Positions 16,437 through 25,794 of a stretch of DNA of 38,408 bases are shown here, in pieces. The position numbers and the translations under genes are program-made. The notes under the pieces were generated by a model, which saw nothing but the letters and a program-made list of their open reading frames with translations, did not search any database and was not told the origin of the DNA. Position 1 is the first letter of the stretch. The number at the start of each line of letters is the position of its first letter. Origin of the DNA: an uncultured Ruminococcus sp. (GTDB lineage: Bacteria > Bacillota > Clostridia > Oscillospirales > Acutalibacteraceae); NCBI GenBank assembly GCA_902776975.1, contig CACYSI010000015.1:1-38408 (forward strand). The letters are read 5' to 3'.

Positions 16437-17725
16437 TAAACACTTTTACTATCATAGGATACTGCACCGGCAGCGCTATGCTGGTCCTGATGCTGATGTC
16501 TCTTGTTTACGCTATCGTCATGCCCATGTCCGATCGATGGAGCAAGAAGTATTTTATAACCTTTTTTTCTCTATTGACGGTGTGCGTTTGTTCCGTATTC
16601 GTCTCAGCATTCCTATACAATATCCCTGAGTTAGCTCAAGCAGAGAAGGTCGCATGCTATATTGAGTCTTTGCTGATATCGGTTTTGATGCCTATGCCGA
16701 CGATCCTGCTGCTGCACAGCTGTAATGAAAAGCTCGCTGAGAGCAAGCTGCTGCGTACTGTAATAATCCTGTGGGCAGCTTATTTCATCATCATTATGTT
16801 CGGACTGTTCACGGATTACTTCTTTGTCGTGACGCCGGAAAATAAATTCAAACGCGAACCGTGGTTCCCGATGATTCTGATTCCGCTGGCAATAATAATG
16901 ATCCTGAACATTGCAGGCGTGATACGCAGGCGCGGAAAGCTGTCAAAGAGATATTTTGTCGCTTTCCTGATTTATTTGCTGCCAATGACAGCCTTCATCA
17001 TAATCCACACATACATCGACATTGAGCTGATCCTTATCTTAGGGGTAGGTATATGCGCGCTTTCGATGTACTCCCTCATTGTCGCGGAACACATATCACG
17101 GTATATTCGCCAGCAGCGTGAGATCGCCGATCAGCAGCGCGAGATAGCTCATCAGCGGGCAAACGTCATGGTACTTCAGATGCGCCCGCACTTCATCTAC
17201 AACACTATGATGAGCATATACTACCTGTGCAAGCAGGACGCGGACAAGGCTCAACAGGTCACGCTGGACTTCACCACATATCTGCGCAAAAATTTCACCG
17301 CGATCGCCGGCGATGAAACCGTGCCGTTCAAGAATGAGCTGGAGCATACACGCGCGTACCTCGCCGTAGAGCAAGCTCAGCACGAGGATATGCTCTATGT
17401 AGACTATGATACGCCTCATATCAACTTCAAGGTACCTACGCTGACCCTGCAGCCTCTTGTGGAGAACGCAGTTAAGCACAGCTTGGATCCTAACGGAGAT
17501 CCGCTGCATATCTATGTCATGACTCGCAAAACTAACGAAGGCAACGTGATCATCGTAGAAAACAACGGTATCGACTATAAGCCCGGCGACGATAACGAGC
17601 CGCATACAGCGCTGACAAACATCCGCCAGAGACTCAAGATGATGTGCAGCGGTGAACTGGAGATCGTGCCGCGTGAAGGCGGAGGAACGATCGTTAAGGT
17701 AACTGTTCCGTTTTCTGAGCAATAA
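16433..17725 (+). CDS. 7TM LytS-type sensor histidine kinase
   Basis: A 430-residue kinase. About seven hydrophobic helices cover residues 6-216. A short coiled coil with a repeated QQREIA (about 226-245) follows, then a His_kinase (PF06580) domain with phosphorylated H253 in LQMRPHFIYNTMMS, and a HATPase_c domain with N-box LQPLVENAVKHS (N345) and the glycine-rich REGGGTIVKV near the end. The start ATG at 16433 overlaps the regulator stop and has GGGAGG 9 nt upstream; the open frame continues further 5' but only as the shadow of the regulator gene. It autophosphorylates and should pass phosphate to D126 of the upstream XRE-receiver protein. The 7TM region has no recognisable ligand domain, so the signal is unknown. 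Confidence 0.92.
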   Translation: MINTFTIIGYCTGSAMLVLMLMSLVYAIVMPMSDRWSKKYFITFFSLLTVCVCSVFVSAFLYNIPELAQAEKVACYIESLLISVLMPMPTILLLHSCNEKLAESKLLRTVIILWAAYFIIIMFGLFTDYFFVVTPENKFKREPWFPMILIPLAIIMILNIAGVIRRRGKLSKRYFVAFLIYLLPMTAFIIIHTYIDIELILILGVGICALSMYSLIVAEHISRYIRQQREIADQQREIAHQRANVMVLQMRPHFIYNTMMSIYYLCKQDADKAQQVTLDFTTYLRKNFTAIAGDETVPFKNELEHTRAYLAVEQAQHEDMLYVDYDTPHINFKVPTLTLQPLVENAVKHSLDPNGDPLHIYVMTRKTNEGNVIIVENNGIDYKPGDDNEPHTALTNIRQRLKMMCSGELEIVPREGGGTIVKVTVPFSEQ

Positions 17726-17794
17726 ACATTATCCCGGTTTCCGATAAACATAACTGACATCTATCTTATTTGATTTAGGTATCGTATATAAAGT

Positions 17795-17838
17795 CAGCCG
17801 ACGGCTCGCGAAATTGCTCCGTCGGCTGGCTTGTATTT
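17795..17838 (+). terminator. Terminator of the two-component operon
   Basis: CAGCCGACGG (17795-17804) pairs perfectly with CCGTCGGCTG (17819-17828) around a 14-nt loop, followed by GCTTGTATTT. It lies about 70 nt after the kinase stop. Confidence 0.7.
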
Positions 17839-17857
17839 AAATAATCTTTTCACATAA

Positions 17858-17884
17858 AAATCCGCCGGAAAAACCGGCGGATTT
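17858..17884 (-). terminator. Terminator of mscL
   Basis: AAATCCGCCGG (17858-17868) and CCGGCGGATTT (17874-17884) form a perfect 11-bp stem with a 5-nt loop. On the minus strand it follows the mscL stop by about 25 nt and ends in a T-run. Confidence 0.85.
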
Positions 17885-17909
17885 GAACATCACTGTGTGT
17901 AACTGTAAC

Positions 17910-18386
17910 TTACTCTTCTGCAGGTATATCTCCTGTGCAGTGAGGGCACTTGGTAGCGTTGATGTTGACCTCTTCACAGCAATGGGGGCACTTCTTTGTG
18001 GTGGGCTCAGCCTCAGCCTCTTCCTTCTTACCGATCTTGGAAACTCTGTTGATAGCCTTAACGAGAAGGAACACAACAAGAGCCATGATAAGGAAGTTGA
18101 TGACAGCTGTGATGAACGCGCCGTAGCCCCAGATTGTTGCGCCGAGCTCAGAAGCGTTGGCGTATGTAACCTGTGACGCGTCAACGCCCTCGGGCAGCTT
18201 GAGGATCAAGAACTGCTCGTTGAAGTTGATGCCGCCTGTGAGAAGACCTATGAACGGCATGATCAGGTCGTTGATGAATGCATTGACGATAGCCTGGAAA
18301 GCTCCGCCGATGATAACGCCGACAGCCAGATCCATTACATTACCGCGCATGATGAATTCTTTGAATTCGCCTGCAATCTTTTTCAT
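17910..18386 (-). CDS. mscL: Large-conductance mechanosensitive channel with zinc-ribbon tail
   Basis: MscL forms a homopentameric pore that opens under membrane tension and releases solutes during osmotic downshock. Residues 1-115 are a standard MscL: N-terminal amphipathic helix KKIAGEFKEFIMRGN, TM1 DLAVGVIIGGAFQAIVNAFI with the glycine/alanine-rich gate, a periplasmic loop, and TM2 GAFITAVINFLIMALVVFLL. The cytoplasmic end is unusual: after a charged helix (KKEEAEAEP) come two CPHC knuckles (about residues 133-150), which look like a zinc ribbon in place of a simple helical bundle. Total length is 158 residues, longer than the roughly 130-150 usual. AAGGAG lies 11 nt upstream of the ATG. 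The channel call is firm; zinc binding is inferred from the cysteine spacing. Confidence 0.95.
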   Translation of the reverse strand: MKKIAGEFKEFIMRGNVMDLAVGVIIGGAFQAIVNAFINDLIMPFIGLLTGGINFNEQFLILKLPEGVDASQVTYANASELGATIWGYGAFITAVINFLIMALVVFLLVKAINRVSKIGKKEEAEAEPTTKKCPHCCEEVNINATKCPHCTGDIPAEE

Positions 18387-18460
18387 TTCTTTCTACACTC
18401 CTTGTATTTTTGATATCGGAACGCGCCGATTAAGTACCTGTATTATTTCCGTAAAGACAC

Positions 18461-19684
18461 TTACAGAGTTACCTTATGGAAAACCTTTTTGCCCTTTTTG
18501 ATGATGACATGACCCTTATCAAAAGCGTCCTTAGTCACCTTATGGAACATATCGGTGATCTTAGCGTCATCTACGGATATTCCGCCCTGCTGGATAAGAC
18601 GCTTTCCCTCGCCCTTTGAGGGGATGAGCTTGCACTTGATAAGCAGATCAAGGATAGCGATTCCGCCGTCGGTAAAGTCATCATCGGCGATCTCGGTAGT
18701 AGGCATATTGTCGGTGTCGGCGCCGCCGCCGAACAAAGCGCGTGCGCCCTCCTGAGCCTTGTTCGCCTCATCTTCGCCGTGGATCATCTTAGTAAGCTCA
18801 AAGGCGAGGATCTCTTTAGCCTTATTAAGCTGTGAGCCCTCTAACTCAGCGAGCTTGTCGATCTCTTCAAGCGGCAGGAAGGTGAGCATCTTGAGGCACT
18901 TGATGACATCGGCGTCATCAACGTTGCGCCAGTACTGGTAAAACTCAAACGGAGTCGTCTTTTCGGCGTCGAGCCACACAGCTCCCTTCTGGGTCTTGCC
19001 CATCTTCTTGCCCTCGCTGTTGAGCAGCAGGTTGATGGTCATGGCGTAAGCGTCCTTGCCGAGCTTGCGGCGGATAAGCTCGGTGCCGCCGAGCATATTG
19101 CTCCACTGATCGTCGCCGCCGAACTGCATATTGCAGCCGTACTTCTGATATAACGCGTAGAAGTCGTAGCTCTGCATGATCATGTAGTTGAACTCAAGGA
19201 AGCTCAAACCCTTCTCCATGCGCTGCTTATAGCACTCGGCGCGAAGCATATTGTTGACTGAGAAGCAGGCTCCGACCTCACGCAAAAGCTCGACATAGTT
19301 GAGGTCGAGCAGCCAGTCGGCGTTGTTGACCATGAGCGCCTTATCGTCGGAGAAGTCAATAAACTTAGACATCTGCTTTCTGAAGCAATCGCAGTTATGC
19401 TCGATAGTCTCCTTAGTCATCATCTGTCGCATATCGGTACGACCCGAAGGGTCGCCGATCATAGCCGTACCGCCGCCTATCAAAGCGATGGGCTTGTTGC
19501 CAGCCATCTGCAGACGCTTCATCAGGCACAGAGCCATGAAGTGACCTACATGAAGGCTGTCGGCAGTGGGATCAAAGCCGATGTAGAATACAGCCTTGCC
19601 CGTATTGACCAGCTCTCTGATCTCTTTTTCATCAGTAACCTGCGCTATAAGTCCGCGGGCTACAAGTTCTTCATATACTCCCAA
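18461..19684 (-). CDS. tyrS: Tyrosine-tRNA ligase
   Basis: TyrRS attaches tyrosine to tRNA-Tyr through a tyrosyl-adenylate. The 407-residue protein is a bacterial class Ic enzyme: HIGH-type HVGH (45-48) after FDPTADSL, the GDPSGRT segment, the substrate loop [17 protein letters not shown], a KMSKS-type KMGKT loop (about 232-236) and a C-terminal S4 RNA-binding domain (about 340-407) with [14 protein letters not shown]. The start is a TTG at 19682-19684, 7 nt after AGGAGG; there is no nearby ATG. A sigma-A promoter sits directly upstream, and the 97-nt gap to ftsK leaves no room for a T-box leader, so tRNA-dependent antitermination is unlikely here. Confidence 0.97.
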   Translation of the reverse strand: MGVYEELVARGLIAQVTDEKEIRELVNTGKAVFYIGFDPTADSLHVGHFMALCLMKRLQMAGNKPIALIGGGTAMIGDPSGRTDMRQMMTKETIEHNCDCFRKQMSKFIDFSDDKALMVNNADWLLDLNYVELLREVGACFSVNNMLRAECYKQRMEKGLSFLEFNYMIMQSYDFYALYQKYGCNMQFGGDDQWSNMLGGTELIRRKLGKDAYAMTINLLLNSEGKKMGKTQKGAVWLDAEKTTPFEFYQYWRNVDDADVIKCLKMLTFLPLEEIDKLAELEGSQLNKAKEILAFELTKMIHGEDEANKAQEGARALFGGGADTDNMPTTEIADDDFTDGGIAILDLLIKCKLIPSKGEGKRLIQQGGISVDDAKITDMFHKVTKDAFDKGHVIIKKGKKVFHKVTL

Positions 19685-19720
19685 AAAACTTCCTCCTAAA
19701 AATATTGTCGAATCATATAT

Positions 19721-19749
19721 AGTATAGCTTTATAACGTTAAAACGTCAA
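19721..19749 (-). promoter_or_regulatory. Promoter of tyrS
   Basis: Minus strand: -35 TTGACG (19744-19749), 17-nt spacer, -10 TATACT (19721-19726), about 37 nt before the TTG start. It lies between ftsK and tyrS, so tyrS can be transcribed independently. Confidence 0.75.
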
Positions 19750-19781
19750 GATGTTTTTATCACATCAGATACGGTATCATT

Positions 19782-22541
19782 TTACCACGGATCGTCCTCA
19801 TCGGGGGCTTCCTCTGCCCCGTTCTCCTCTGCAGAGCCGAGAACGTTATTGCGCTCGAGCCAGTCGTTGTATGTGATAAGGACGTCACGCGGCTTAGAGC
19901 CCTGGTGAGGCCCTACTATACCCATCTGCTCCATATCGTCGATCATCCTGCCCGCTCTCGCGTAGCCTACCTTAAGACGGCGCTGGAGCATAGAGGTAGA
20001 AGCCTGTCCGCTCTCGATAACGAAACGGATAGCCTCCTCCATCATAGAGTCGACCTCCGGAGCGTTGCCGGGCGAAATACCGCTGTCCTTGCCCTTGCCG
20101 TTGTTCAGCTCTTCGGCTGCGATCTTGCGGATCTTCTCTTCGATCTCCTTGTTATACTCGGCTGTATGCGACTTTTTGATGAAGTCGGTCACGCGCTCGA
20201 TCTCATCATCGCGAGTAAAGCAGCACTGTACGCGGATAGGCTTAGGCGCTCCTACGGGCGAATACAGCAGGTCGCCCCGACCTATGAGCTTCTCTGCTCC
20301 GCCTGTATCGAGGATAGTACGCGAATCTATCTGTGAAGTTACCTTAAGAGCGATACGCGAAGGTATATTAGCCTTGATCAGACCCGTGATTACGTTTACG
20401 GTTGGTCGCTGTGTAGCGAGGATCAGGTGCATACCGGCGGCGCGAGCCATCTGTGCCAGTCGGCAGATAGACTCTTCGACCTCAGACGGAGCCGCCATCA
20501 TAAGATCGGCGAGCTCGTCGATTGCTATAACGATGCGGCACATATGCTCTGTGGGCACCTTAAGCCCATCGATCTCCATACAAGGCTGCTCTTCAGCCTC
20601 GGGGTCATAATCGGGCTTTTGTTTTTCTGATTCTATGTAAGCAAGGTTCTTGTCAACAAGCTCGTTGAAGCTGTCTATGCCCTTGCAGTCGTACTCGGCA
20701 AAGATACGATATCTCTGGAGCATCTCGGACACAGCCCAGTTGAGCGCGCCTGCCGCCTTTTTGGCGTCTGATACAACAGGCACAAGCAGATGCGGGATAC
20801 CCTTGTACTTGCTGAACTCGACCATCTTAGGGTCTACAAGCAAGAGCTTGACCTCATCGGGTGTAGCCTTGAACAGGATCGACATCAACAGCGCGTTGAC
20901 ACAGACCGACTTACCGGAGCCGGTGGTACCGGCTATGAGCAAGTGAGGCATCTTAGCAAGGTCGGTCGTGATGATCTCGCCCGAGATATCACGTCCGAGC
21001 ACACAGTTAATGGTGCTGGGGTTATCGCGGAACTCGCTTGTCTCTATCAATTCACGCAGAGTTACCATGGATGTGACCTTATTAGGAACCTCGAGACCGA
21101 CAGCCGCCTTACCGGGGATAGGCGCTTCGATACGAACGCCGTTAGCGGCGAGATTAAGCGCTATATCGTCCGATAGGTTAGTTATCTTGGATATCTTGAC
21201 GCCCGGAGCGGGCTGCAGCTCATAACGAGTGACAGACGGTCCTCGGCAGATATTGATGATATTAGCTTTAACGCCGAAGCTGTTGAGAGTCTCGACCAGC
21301 TTAGTCGCGTTATTCTGCATTTCATTATAAGCGCCGGCGCTCTCGGTATCTACGGGGGGATCCAGCAAACGCACCGGAGGATAAACATACTCGGACTTTT
21401 GATCCGTCTGAGTATCCTTATTGCGCTTGACCTCAGCCTTCATACGGCGGGTCTCGCCCTTGAGATCGAATTTTTCTTCCTCATCGAAATCATCGTCAAG
21501 ATCGACCTCTACAGTCTCGGGATCGGGCTGTTTAGCGCCCTCGGACATACGACGGGACTTCTTCTTCTCGGATATCTGCTTAGCCACGCCGGACGCGTCG
21601 AGCGCAGAGTCAAGCACTACTCCGGAGTTGGCGTTCTTTATGATGTTGAGGATATTCTGCTGATTCTCGTCCTCGGCAATCTCGGCAGCGTCCTTTACGC
21701 GAGGTGCTTTACCGGTTTTATCAAGCGGTATATCTATGCGTGAATCATCACGACGCGAGGTATAATCGGGATAACCGCTCTGCTCGTCATAGCCGTCATA
21801 GACAGTCTGAGCCTCTTGCTCTCTGAGATACTCCTCGCGCTCTTCACGCTCGCGTCTGCGCTCCTCGCGGCGCTCGGCGCGCTCTTCACGAAAACGCCTT
21901 TGCTGCTCACGGGTCTTGTCATAGCCCTTTTTAGCTACTCTCGCAACATCTACAAGAGTTACGCCGAACAGCACCATGATCGCGGACAGCAGTACCACTA
22001 TGCACACGATGACCGCCGGAGTGTTAGTCAGCAGAGCTCGCATAGGATATCCGAGCAGCGCGCCGACAAGACCGCACATACTCTTCAGGGCATACGAACC
22101 CTGATACGCGGCGCCTAAGGCGGCGAAATATGTATTGCCGTCGTTATAATCGGTCGAACCGAACAGATAAACGAGCGCGCATAAAAATACTACTATGACA
22201 GCGGACAGAGCTATCTTTGCGCCCTTATGAGCCATCTGCTTCTCTTTTGCCGTCATAATTCCCATATAGAAAAATACAAACGGAAGCAGAATAGAGCAAA
22301 AGCCGAATAATCCGAAGATAAAAGACCTTATTGTGAGCCACAAGCTGCCGCCCGGTATAAGCACCAGCGCAAGCAAGAGTACGCCTACGGCGCAGAGGAT
22401 TATCGCCTTTATCTGAGGATTCAGTCTTTTCTTAGGCGGCTCAGGCGCGTTCTTTGACGAGCGCGCCGAACCTTTGGCTTTTGTATTAGATTTGGTTTTG
22501 GAGCCGGCTGATCTTGAACTTGCTGTTTTTTTTGCAGCCAA
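19782..22541 (-). CDS. ftsK: DNA translocase FtsK/SpoIIIE
   Basis: This membrane-anchored, hexameric ATPase pumps chromosomal DNA across the division or sporulation septum. The 919-residue protein has a basic N-terminal tail, about four or five membrane helices (48-200), a long arginine/glutamate-rich linker (205-400, with [20 protein letters not shown]), and the motor domain with Walker A GTTGSGKS and Walker B-like [10 protein letters not shown]. The C-terminal winged-helix gamma domain ([20 protein letters not shown]) reads KOPS/SRS-type orienting sequences. The start is TTG (22539-22541), 7 nt after AAGGAG. It follows uppP and tepA in the same direction with 54- and 37-nt gaps, a grouping also seen around spoIIIE in other Firmicutes (tepA next to spoIIIE in Bacillus). 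Whether it acts mainly in division or spore formation cannot be decided from sequence. Confidence 0.96.
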   Translation of the reverse strand: MAAKKTASSRSAGSKTKSNTKAKGSARSSKNAPEPPKKRLNPQIKAIILCAVGVLLLALVLIPGGSLWLTIRSFIFGLFGFCSILLPFVFFYMGIMTAKEKQMAHKGAKIALSAVIVVFLCALVYLFGSTDYNDGNTYFAALGAAYQGSYALKSMCGLVGALLGYPMRALLTNTPAVIVCIVVLLSAIMVLFGVTLVDVARVAKKGYDKTREQQRRFREERAERREERRREREEREEYLREQEAQTVYDGYDEQSGYPDYTSRRDDSRIDIPLDKTGKAPRVKDAAEIAEDENQQNILNIIKNANSGVVLDSALDASGVAKQISEKKKSRRMSEGAKQPDPETVEVDLDDDFDEEEKFDLKGETRRMKAEVKRNKDTQTDQKSEYVYPPVRLLDPPVDTESAGAYNEMQNNATKLVETLNSFGVKANIINICRGPSVTRYELQPAPGVKISKITNLSDDIALNLAANGVRIEAPIPGKAAVGLEVPNKVTSMVTLRELIETSEFRDNPSTINCVLGRDISGEIITTDLAKMPHLLIAGTTGSGKSVCVNALLMSILFKATPDEVKLLLVDPKMVEFSKYKGIPHLLVPVVSDAKKAAGALNWAVSEMLQRYRIFAEYDCKGIDSFNELVDKNLAYIESEKQKPDYDPEAEEQPCMEIDGLKVPTEHMCRIVIAIDELADLMMAAPSEVEESICRLAQMARAAGMHLILATQRPTVNVITGLIKANIPSRIALKVTSQIDSRTILDTGGAEKLIGRGDLLYSPVGAPKPIRVQCCFTRDDEIERVTDFIKKSHTAEYNKEIEEKIRKIAAEELNNGKGKDSGISPGNAPEVDSMMEEAIRFVIESGQASTSMLQRRLKVGYARAGRMIDDMEQMGIVGPHQGSKPRDVLITYNDWLERNNVLGSAEENGAEEAPDEDDPW

Positions 22542-22595
22542 ATAATCACTCCTTCATTTTCCTGATTTCAGTTTCTGTTTTAAATGATAGCTTTA

Positions 22596-23534
22596 TCACG
22601 CTATGGGAGCGTGGGTAAAGAAGTTTACGCCTGTCTGCATCTCGATGATGCTTATCACGATGACCGCTATACCGACAATAGCTGTATAGACGATGAAGAT
22701 GATCATCTTATCGGTCTTGAGCAGCCACTTGAACAGCCAGATAGCGAGATATCCGACTACGGCAGATACGACCATACCGATGACTACGGGCAGTATATCT
22801 ACGTTTATTCCTTCTTCGACAGCATCCTTGCCCTCGAGCAGAGCCGCGGCGATAATAGCCGGTGTACCGAGTATGAAGGTATAGTCGAGCGCCTTCTGCT
22901 TATCAAGTCCGCGCATCTGACCCGCTGCTAAGGTAGAGCCTGAGCGTGAGAGTCCGGGCAGTACCGCAAAGCACTGAGCGATACCGATCACAATAGCGTC
23001 GGGGACATTCAAAGCGGTTCTTGCGGCTTTGACGTATCCGCCCTTTGCGTGACGCATATTTACATCGCCTCTCGAGCAGATTGAGCCAATAAGCAGTAAA
23101 ACGGACGTGAGCAGCAGGCAAATGCCTACTACGATAAAGTACTTTTCCGAATCAATGACAGTCTCTACAAAGTCCTTGAGCTTCATGCCGGTACCGGGGA
23201 CGGGTATGAACAGGAGAAACAACGGCAGCAAGCCGATTATGATCATGATCACCATGCGTCTGTCATCAGACATTTCTTTCCACTTGAATTTGCCGGTGAA
23301 AATATCTTTGATGATACAGAAAAACTCTTTGATCAAACGCCAGATCAGCTTATGATAGAAGGCTATCACCGCTACAAGCGTACCGATATGGAGCATAACG
23401 TTGAAAAAGGTGCTGCTCTCCATAGATCCCGGGAGGATATGCTGAGTGATATTCAGATGTCCGCTGCTGGAGACCGGCAAAAACTCGGTCAGTCCCTGAA
23501 CGATACCCTGAATGATCGCGTCGAGTATAGTCAT
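22596..23534 (-). CDS. uppP: Undecaprenyl-diphosphatase UppP (BacA)
   Basis: UppP removes a phosphate from undecaprenyl pyrophosphate on the outer face of the membrane, recycling the lipid carrier for peptidoglycan and teichoic acid; overexpression gives bacitracin resistance. The 312-residue integral membrane protein carries both signature segments: QGLTEFLPVSSSGHLNI near residue 15-31 and the PGLSRSGST motif in the second inverted repeat, followed by LDYTFILGTPAI. About eight membrane helices are visible. The start is the ATG at 23532-23534, with AAGGAG 8 nt upstream; an upstream in-frame start at 23564 lacks a ribosome site. It lies between tepA and ftsK and is probably co-transcribed with them. 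Confidence 0.95.
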   Translation of the reverse strand: MTILDAIIQGIVQGLTEFLPVSSSGHLNITQHILPGSMESSTFFNVMLHIGTLVAVIAFYHKLIWRLIKEFFCIIKDIFTGKFKWKEMSDDRRMVIMIIIGLLPLFLLFIPVPGTGMKLKDFVETVIDSEKYFIVVGICLLLTSVLLLIGSICSRGDVNMRHAKGGYVKAARTALNVPDAIVIGIAQCFAVLPGLSRSGSTLAAGQMRGLDKQKALDYTFILGTPAIIAAALLEGKDAVEEGINVDILPVVIGMVVSAVVGYLAIWLFKWLLKTDKMIIFIVYTAIVGIAVIVISIIEMQTGVNFFTHAPIA

Positions 23535-23571
23535 ATGTACATCTCCTTTATCAATACGGAACAAGCTTAGC

Positions 23572-24276
23572 TTATCCCGATTTTATCATGTCATAAAGCG
23601 CGTCTGTAGCGTCGCTGAGCGTACCGACAGCGTCTATCAGACCGCAGTCTACCGCCTCTCTGCCCTCGAGAACAGTACCTATATCGGTCACAAGCTCGCC
23701 TGTGTTGAGCACAAGCTCACGGTACTTCTCCTGAGTTATGCCGGAGTTCTCGGTCACAAAGCGGGTGATGCGATCCTGCATCTTCTGAAAGTACCGATAT
23801 GTCTGCGGCGCTCCTACGGTAAGACCGGTAGTACGCACCGGGTGGACAGTCATAGACGCAGTGCTGACTATGAAGCTCTTATCGCAGGCTACGGCAAGCG
23901 GTATACCGATAGAGTGACCGCCTCCGAGCACCAGAGATACAGAGGGTTTCTTCATACCCGCGATCATCTCGGCTATGGCAAGTCCCGCCTCTACATCCCC
24001 TCCGGATGTATTGAGCAGCACAAGGAGTCCGTCTATATCTTCATCCTCGTCAATAGCGAGCAGAGACGGTATAACGTGCTCGTACTTAGTGGTTTTATTA
24101 TTCTCAGGGAGAATATAATGCCCCTCTATCTGTCCGATAACAGTCAGACAGTAGATGATGTCCTCTCCCCTATGCGTTATCACGCTGCCCATAGCGGTGA
24201 TGCTGTCGCGCGGACGGCTCGGTGTGCTGTCGGGACTTTCGTTCTCAACAGAATAATCAGTGTCATTTGTATACAT
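23572..24276 (-). CDS. tepA: ClpP-class serine protease, TepA-like
   Basis: A 234-residue ClpP/crotonase-fold protein of the TepA (translocation-enhancing protein, YmfB) group. Known: B. subtilis TepA is implicated in protein secretion and lies next to spoIIIE, as this gene lies near ftsK. Seen: NTSGGDVEAGLAIAEMI (89-105), the oxyanion/nucleophile segment LGGGHSIGIP with S122, and H145 in TVHPVRTTG, in family-like positions. The N-terminus (1-25) is acidic and unstructured, without a signal peptide. GGAGG is 7 nt before the ATG and is flanked by a short hairpin. The promoter at 24352-24380 starts the tepA-uppP-ftsK run. Substrate unknown. Confidence 0.88.
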   Translation of the reverse strand: MYTNDTDYSVENESPDSTPSRPRDSITAMGSVITHRGEDIIYCLTVIGQIEGHYILPENNKTTKYEHVIPSLLAIDEDEDIDGLLVLLNTSGGDVEAGLAIAEMIAGMKKPSVSLVLGGGHSIGIPLAVACDKSFIVSTASMTVHPVRTTGLTVGAPQTYRYFQKMQDRITRFVTENSGITQEKYRELVLNTGELVTDIGTVLEGREAVDCGLIDAVGTLSDATDALYDMIKSG

Positions 24277-24285
24277 GTGTACACC

Positions 24286-24308
24286 TCCGTCTATAGTTTA
24301 GACGGATA
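24286..24308 (-). promoter_or_regulatory. Hairpin abutting the tepA ribosome-binding site
   Basis: On the minus strand CCGTCTA and TAGACGG form a 7-bp stem with a 5-nt loop, and the last two bases of the stem are the first GG of the GGAGG ribosome site. Folding would partly mask the site. Regulatory effect is speculative. Confidence 0.4.
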
Positions 24309-24351
24309 CAGCAAAATCATGTACACAGCATATGATAAAATGCCAATATAT

Positions 24352-24380
24352 AGTATAGCACTATATATGCGATTCTTCAA
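24352..24380 (-). promoter_or_regulatory. Promoter of the tepA-uppP-ftsK run
   Basis: Minus strand: -35 TTGAAG (24375-24380), 17-nt spacer, -10 TATACT (24352-24357), about 75 nt before the tepA ATG. Confidence 0.65.
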
Positions 24381-24404
24381 GAAGAAAATGATTATATTTC
24401 TAAA

Positions 24405-24433
24405 TTGTCATATTAATTATATGATATTATAGT
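24405..24433 (+). promoter_or_regulatory. Promoter of the CNNM/CBS transporter gene
   Basis: -35 TTGTCA (24405-24410), 17-nt spacer, -10 TATAGT (24428-24433), back to back with the tepA promoter. GGAGG precedes the ATG at 24489. Confidence 0.7.
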
Positions 24434-24488
24434 ATTCTTATGATATATATCACCACAATCCACTTAATGATACTGTTTCGGAGGAAAA

Positions 24489-25742
24489 ATGGGTACTAAC
24501 GGAGTATACGGCATAGTAATAGCTTTACTGATACTTTTATCCGGATTCTTCTCATGTGTTGAAACGGCTTTCTCATGCGCGAACACCATAAGGCTGAGAT
24601 CTCTTGCGGACAACGGCAGTAAGCGCGCCATAAATGCTCTATGGATAACCGATAACTTTGACAAGGCTCTGACAGCTATACTGATAGGCAACAATGTAGT
24701 CAACCTCGGCTGCTCATCGCTCGCTACTATCCTGTGTCTCAGTATCTTTGCAAATTACGGCGCCGCGATAGCTACCGGAGCCACTACGCTGCTGGTACTG
24801 ACCTTCGGCGAGGTCATACCTAAGTGTATCGGCAGAGAAATGAGCGACGGCATAGTCCTGCACACGGCTTTTATACTGAAGATATTTACATTTATCCTGT
24901 ATCCTTTAGTATATTTCTTTATCGGAATAAAGAGCCTGTTCATGAAGATCGCTCATATCAAAAAAGACAGCCCGTCGGTAACCGAGGACGAGCTGAAATA
25001 TATCATCGAATCTATAGAAGAAGAAGGTATACTCGAAGAGCAGGAAAGCGAGCTGGTGCAATCCGCGCTCGAATTTGATGAAAAGACAGCGCAGGAGATA
25101 CTGACACCGAGAGTCGATGTGACCGCGATAGATATAGACGACAGCCCCGAGGAGATACACGATCTCATCATCCGCGAGAGATACTCGCGAATACCTGTGT
25201 ATGAGGGCGATATCGACAACATCATCGGCATACTGCACACAAGAGATTATCTTGAGAAAGCGCTTGTCGGAAATGTGGATATCAGAGAGCTTATCACTCC
25301 CGCTCACTTCATCTACAAGAGCCTTAAGCTCTCGGATATACTCAACGACTTTCGCGCGAATAAGCTCCATATAGCGATAGTCACGGATGAGTACGGCGGC
25401 TTTTTGGGCATAGTCACTATGGAGGATCTGCTCGAAGAGATAGTCGGCGATATCTGGGACGAGGACGAGGATGTGGAGCATACCTGTACCAAGATAGGCG
25501 AAAACAGGTATCTTGTATCGGGCGATATGGAGCTCAGCGAGCTGTTTGAGATTGCAGACATCAAGCCTGATGAAGAGATAGAGAGCAACTCTGTTGGCGG
25601 CTTCATAGTTGAACAGCTGGGAGATATCCCGATAAGAGGTCAGAAGACAGCGTATGAGAATATCACTCTGACCGTAAAGCGGGTGAAGAATCGCAGGATC
25701 GTCTCGGCTTCGGTTGAGATCAAACCAAAAGAAACAGATTAA
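24489..25742 (+). CDS. CNNM/CorC (HlyC) family membrane transporter with CBS pair
   Basis: A 417-residue protein with a DUF21/CNNM transmembrane domain (about 1-175, four hydrophobic segments including [15 protein letters not shown] and LTFGEVIPK), a tandem CBS domain (about 190-310, with [14 protein letters not shown] and [20 protein letters not shown]) and a C-terminal CorC_HlyC domain (about 330-412, [13 protein letters not shown]). Known: bacterial CNNM/CorC proteins export Mg2+ (sodium-coupled), with the CBS pair binding ATP; older annotations call them hemolysins. The ribosome site GGAGG is well placed. It is a single gene with its own promoter and a shared downstream terminator. The transported ion is inferred from the family. 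Confidence 0.9.
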   Translation: MGTNGVYGIVIALLILLSGFFSCVETAFSCANTIRLRSLADNGSKRAINALWITDNFDKALTAILIGNNVVNLGCSSLATILCLSIFANYGAAIATGATTLLVLTFGEVIPKCIGREMSDGIVLHTAFILKIFTFILYPLVYFFIGIKSLFMKIAHIKKDSPSVTEDELKYIIESIEEEGILEEQESELVQSALEFDEKTAQEILTPRVDVTAIDIDDSPEEIHDLIIRERYSRIPVYEGDIDNIIGILHTRDYLEKALVGNVDIRELITPAHFIYKSLKLSDILNDFRANKLHIAIVTDEYGGFLGIVTMEDLLEEIVGDIWDEDEDVEHTCTKIGENRYLVSGDMELSELFEIADIKPDEEIESNSVGGFIVEQLGDIPIRGQKTAYENITLTVKRVKNRRIVSASVEIKPKETD

Positions 25743-25749
25743 CTGAAAC

Positions 25750-25781
25750 GGGCTGCCGGTCATTGAACCGACAGCCCTTTA
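25750..25781. terminator. Terminator shared by the CNNM gene and the amylase gene
   Basis: GGGCTGCCGGT (25750-25760) pairs with ACCGACAGCCC (25767-25777) with one mismatch around a 6-nt loop, followed by TTTA. It lies between convergent genes (stops at 25742 and 25795). Confidence 0.7.
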
Positions 25782-25794
25782 CTAAACAGTATCT

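Noticed and set aside
17096-17722. 208-codon antisense frame in the histidine kinase gene
   Set aside because: The kinase H-box and N-box are on the plus strand, and no ribosome site serves the antisense frame.
19685-19781. T-box riboswitch before tyrS
   Set aside because: The gap is only 97 nt and contains a sigma-A promoter whose start site leaves about 30 nt of leader. There is no room for a T-box.
23512-24432. 306-codon plus-strand frame opposite tepA and the uppP start
   Set aside because: It is the complement of TepA with its intact S122/H145 region, runs through both divergent promoters and has no ribosome site.
24906-25763. 285-codon open frame antisense to the CNNM/CBS transporter gene
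   Set aside because: The plus strand encodes complete DUF21, CBS and CorC_HlyC domains. The antisense frame has no ribosome site, crosses the terminator region and has no recognisable domain.
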